Below are positions 60,501 to 64,000 of a DNA stretch of 64,000 bases, piece by piece. The first letter of the stretch is position 1; each line of letters opens with the position of its first letter. Under the pieces are notes generated by a model, which was not told the origin of the DNA, searched no databases, and was given only the letters and a program-made list of their open reading frames with translations. The stretch is from Pogonophryne albipinna (Eukaryota > Chordata > Actinopteri > Perciformes > Artedidraconidae): NCBI GenBank assembly GCA_028583405.1, contig CM053261.1:15864783-15928782 (forward strand). The letters run 5' to 3'. Both the position numbers and the translations under genes were made by a program.

Positions 60501-61682
60501 CAGGCTCTCTCGCTGCCTTCCTTTTCCTCCCACCCTTCCCCTTCAGGCTCCCCTTCTGCATCTCTCTGCCCCCTTCTCCTCAGGGTTTCAGAGCAGCTCT
60601 GAGATAAAGAAGTTGAGACATGCCTCACATTTTTAGACCCTCTCGTGGAACGTAGCTGGCAGTTTCTCTCCACAGTGTCGGTGGTTGCTCTGACCTAATA
60701 TGTCTTTCTTTGGAGCGGGGATTGCAGCATTTCACTGGAAATCCCTTCATGTGAGAGATAATGTCCCTGATAAATGAAATGACCGGGGCGAATTCAGGCT
60801 GGCGAGAGTGTGAGATGTTTTCTGCTGAGCTGTGTGGGCAGAGGGCTTGGGTACAGCCCCGTGTATCTGGCAGATAGATTTCCGTCAGCAGCTCTCCAGT
60901 GTCAGACGGCCTGCTTTTGAGGAAGAGGATCAGATCTGTGGGTCCATGTTGTGTGCTGGCTGAACACCTAAGCGCACATAGTCAGCTCCTAAAATGGCTG
61001 CCCTTGAAGCTCGGCTCAGAGAAGGATCTGAGCAGCTCAGTCTCTGCCTGTTCGAGCCCCAGCTGACTAGATGAAAGCAGTTACACAATCTCACCCATTA
61101 ACTTGGTGTTGCACGGGGACTGTCTGGCTGAAAAGACACAGCTAAGGCAGATGGTGGTTGTGTAGGAGGCTTTTTTTTCTTCTCCCCGGGCATTCCTCTT
61201 CCCTTCTCCCAGAAAGGATTCTCTTGATATCCATGTCAAGGAACCTGGCATTAGGAGGCAACTTTGTTCAAAACAGCAGTGAACTGCCAAGAGAGCAGGG
61301 TGGGGCCCCGTGGTGAGGCTGTAACCTGACCCCGAGCAACAATGGATCCCCTGGTTGCTCAGGGACATACTGGCAGCTCGGCCGGCTCACATGGAGCTCT
61401 CCACTCTCGGACCAGTTGGGTGTGGGAAGCAGGGCGGGATTCCCAACTGTCTCTGGCCTGATCTCACTTGAAATGTCATTGTCTCGAGTGTCCAGCTCAG
61501 TGAACTGAATTTGATCCTGGTAAAAAAAGTTGTCATTCGTAACTTGTCTCGTTGGGTTTTATATCGAATATTACAACTCTGTCAATGTAAAATGTTTTAT
61601 TTTTACCTTAAAAGAGTATGTGATTTTCTAAAAATGTTATCCTTTTAAAAAATGGGCAGACTTTCCGAAAGGGTCCGAAATT
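57561..61682. other. Gene-free stretch
   Basis: No gene recognised. Frames near 59228-59720 and 61081-61368 lack domains. A short TAA/ATA run lies near 60189-60206. Confidence 0.45.
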
Positions 61683-61702
61683 CCCCCCCCCCCCCCCCCC
61701 CC
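61683..61702. repeat. Poly-C run of 20
   Basis: Twenty uninterrupted C bases. Long C/G homopolymers are rare in vertebrate DNA and hard to sequence, so the exact length may be uncertain. The minus strand is a G20 tract able to form quadruplex structures. Confidence 0.9.
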
Positions 61703-63616
61703 AACAAATGTATTTGTGTCATGCATTCTTCGACCTTGTGAAAAACACAGCATTTTAAGTTAATCTTTAAAAGAAATCTAGGACCAAAGTGAAACAAGAG
61801 GCTCATTGCGTGGTATATTTCCTTACCTTCTACTTCGTTGCATACTTTGTTGACCTGCCTATTGACTTAAAATTAAAGAATTTATTGTATATTTTTTACA
61901 TAATATCGAGCAATAATTATAGAAACAAATATATATATTTCCTGCCCTGGCTCTACAAAATACAGCATCTGGCTGAATAAAATAAGTGTTTTCTATAATT
62001 CACAATGCCCTAAAGGAAAGCGCATAGTGTTGATATATTAATGCCAATCTCACTCTAAAGCCTCCTAAGAAGAATATAAGAAGATAAGTAGAGGTGATGC
62101 TGGTAACATTGTATTTATTGATCACAGACACGAATCATGGCGTCTCTGTGATGTGAAGGTCATGCTCGCACAGTAGAGTATTAATCCTCTTTGAATGCAT
62201 GCAAACATATTTCTGTCTTTGCCTAATAGAATACACAAATGAATACTCGTTATAAAGATATAGAGCTTTCAACAACATGTGTGTTTAGTTTGGATAGTGC
62301 AGTCAGTGTTATATCATTTTCACTACTAAGTTACATTTAACTTGATTTAATGAAAGATGTCCTTCTACATACTCTGCATACTGTTGCCATACTCATACCA
62401 TTACAGATCCTCCATGTTCAGAATCAGAAGTCCTTTATGAGTCCCACAGCGGGGAAATAAAGTTAGAGTTAGTTGTGTCTTTGTGAATGGGCCTTGGATA
62501 TGAGCAGCTTGAATATGAATGGGAGCCTTATTATGAATGTCAGCTTGATAGAATAACTGTTATTGTATAGACTCTGAGAGGTACCAATTCACAGATATTC
62601 AGCATCCATCTTTTTACTTTCTTTAAGCTGAATAACGATTGATGCCGGCACTAAATTATTGATAACTTTTGATGACTTTTTAAATCTGAGACATACAACA
62701 AGCATAATAAGCATTGGAATAACTTTAATATAATAATAATATTAATATTTAATTATAATCTACCTTCCTGCATTTTAGACTTAAACTCATGTGTTATTTG
62801 GGAACATATTTCCAACACAATAGCTTTTTTTATTTTTTTTTAGAATGGCATGTACCACAGTTACCAGCTTTTATCTAAATATATGCTTCCAGAAATGTTT
62901 AAAATGCGATGGTTATGTTAATTCGGTTTTTATTCAAGAACCAAAAGGGTGCCCTTTAGGTGTCCATCTTATAACCAGTGTGAGTTACATGTTCAATTTA
63001 GTGATTTTATATTTTTTCAAGATAAAATGGCCAGCGATGATGAAATAGCTGTGAAATGATGGGCACATCATCAACTACATTTCTCTAGCCAAGTCCAAAC
63101 TGCAGCCCAGAGACATAAGCCTTCATCTCTCCGTTGATTCATTCAATCTTATTTCAGACTAGCAGTTGATACAATCTGATGGAATAGTCTGCTCTAAATA
63201 CTGAGCTGTGGGGCTGCTCTCCAGCTGTTGCTTATCCCAAGGTAATAAAAATGGGACAAATCAGCCCATAATCCCTCTTCAGTCCCTGCATTGTTCTTAG
63301 ATTGATGCCATGCTAAAAAATGGGACCTTCTTAGTATTCTGAGTAACATCAGCATCTGCTGAATTCTCCTCTTCGTCATTTATATGAGGATCTCTATCAG
63401 AGTTTCTTGACAGCATTGTTTTAGGGAAAATATTATTTTGTTATAAAGATTTGTGAGTATCTCAGTGTGGCTTTGTTTTCATAATGAGACAGTGGTTATT
63501 TGTTACAGTTTTAAATAAATGAACAAACAGGCCTTCTTTATTACCTTTTTGAGAATATAATTTTTTGCAGTTCCACATTTCAGTGAGAGAGAGAGAGAAT
63601 AGGGAGGGATGAAACC
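61703..63616. other. Gene-free stretch
   Basis: No gene recognised. A short block near 62424-62463 (tcctttatgagtcccacagc) resembles the 3' end of a dispersed fish repeat. Confidence 0.45.
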
Positions 63617-63868
63617 CTCTTTAATGGTCACACATGCAGAGCACACAGCACACACAGTGAAATGTGGCCTCTGCATTTAACCCTTCCTAGTACCAGGAGT
63701 CTAGTACTAGGAGCAGTGGGCAGCTAATGGGAGTGAGGGGGGAAGAGGGATGTCCGGTGCCTTGCACCACGGCAGGGCAGGAGGTGAACTGGGACCTCTC
63801 CAAGTAGAAGTCCACACTCCATATTTAGGTCTTGTCGGGGACTTGAACCGGCGACCCTACCAGACCAA
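63617..63868 (-). mobile_element. tRNA-derived SINE
   Basis: On the minus strand a B-box-like CGGTTCAAGTCCCC at about 63853-63840 sits in a tRNA-like segment (GGTCTGGTAGGGTCGCC). It is followed by a unique body and the block GGGTTAAATGCAGAGGCCAC near 63691-63672. It ends in GTGTGACCATTAAAGAG at about 63633-63617. This order, tRNA-like head then body then ACAATAAAG-like end, is that of widespread fish SINEs. The A box is not clear, so the 5' end may be decayed. Confidence 0.55.
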
Positions 63869-64000
63869 TGACAACCAGTGACATACTTGACTATTGATTT
63901 AGTGTTATTAGAAGTAAAAATGTGCTATTTTAATTAGTCCTATTTAATTTCAAACCTTTATTTAACCAGATTGGTCCCATTGAGATCATAGGTCTCTTTT

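Overview
The window looks like nuclear DNA of a ray-finned fish, probably a teleost. It is AT-rich and almost free of long open frames. It is dotted with dinucleotide microsatellites and filled with repeats of fish type: L2/CR1-like LINEs with short tandem 3' tails, hAT, TTAA-type and Tc1-like DNA elements, and tRNA-derived SINE pieces. I see no bacterial, organellar or phage features and no CRISPR array. The stretch is best read as intergenic or long-intron DNA. I could not identify a host gene with confidence; the few candidate exons and one promoter-like block are flagged as weak.

Layout. 1-7.1 kb: no gene seen. 7.14-7.68 kb: decayed LINE 3' end. 9.2 kb: LINE-like 3' tail. 11.05-12.6 kb: layered repeat zone with a 539-bp hAT-like element (14-bp perfect terminal inverted repeats) inside an older LINE-like tail. 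13.1-14.2 kb: 1.1-kb TTAA-flanked inverted-repeat element with another inverted repeat pair nested in it. About 16.5 kb: possible host exon. 20.05-21.59 kb: 1.53-kb hAT foldback element with a perfect 8-bp target duplication. 24.2-25.7 kb: LINE family A copy with an open 440-residue reverse transcriptase ORF. 27.1-27.9 kb: 3' end of LINE family B. 36.9-37.6 kb: second family A copy with a perfect 8-bp target duplication. 40.6-41.7 kb: GC/CpG-richer block with promoter-like motifs and a (CA)35 tract. 51.1-55.3 kb: family B copy of about 4.1 kb with an intact endonuclease plus reverse transcriptase ORF and the C-terminal half of an SGNH-esterase ORF1. 56.7 kb: Tc1-like remnant. 57.3 kb: 260-bp family B copy with target duplication. 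63.6 kb: tRNA-derived SINE.

The only well-supported proteins belong to LINEs. The family B copy at 51-55 kb is the most informative locus. Its ORF1 (esterase) and ORF2 (endonuclease/reverse transcriptase) lie in the same reading frame, separated by a single TGA, so the two products are either made separately or linked by readthrough. Near-identical family B 3' ends at 27, 51 and 57 kb in the same orientation point to recent activity and make the region prone to unequal recombination.
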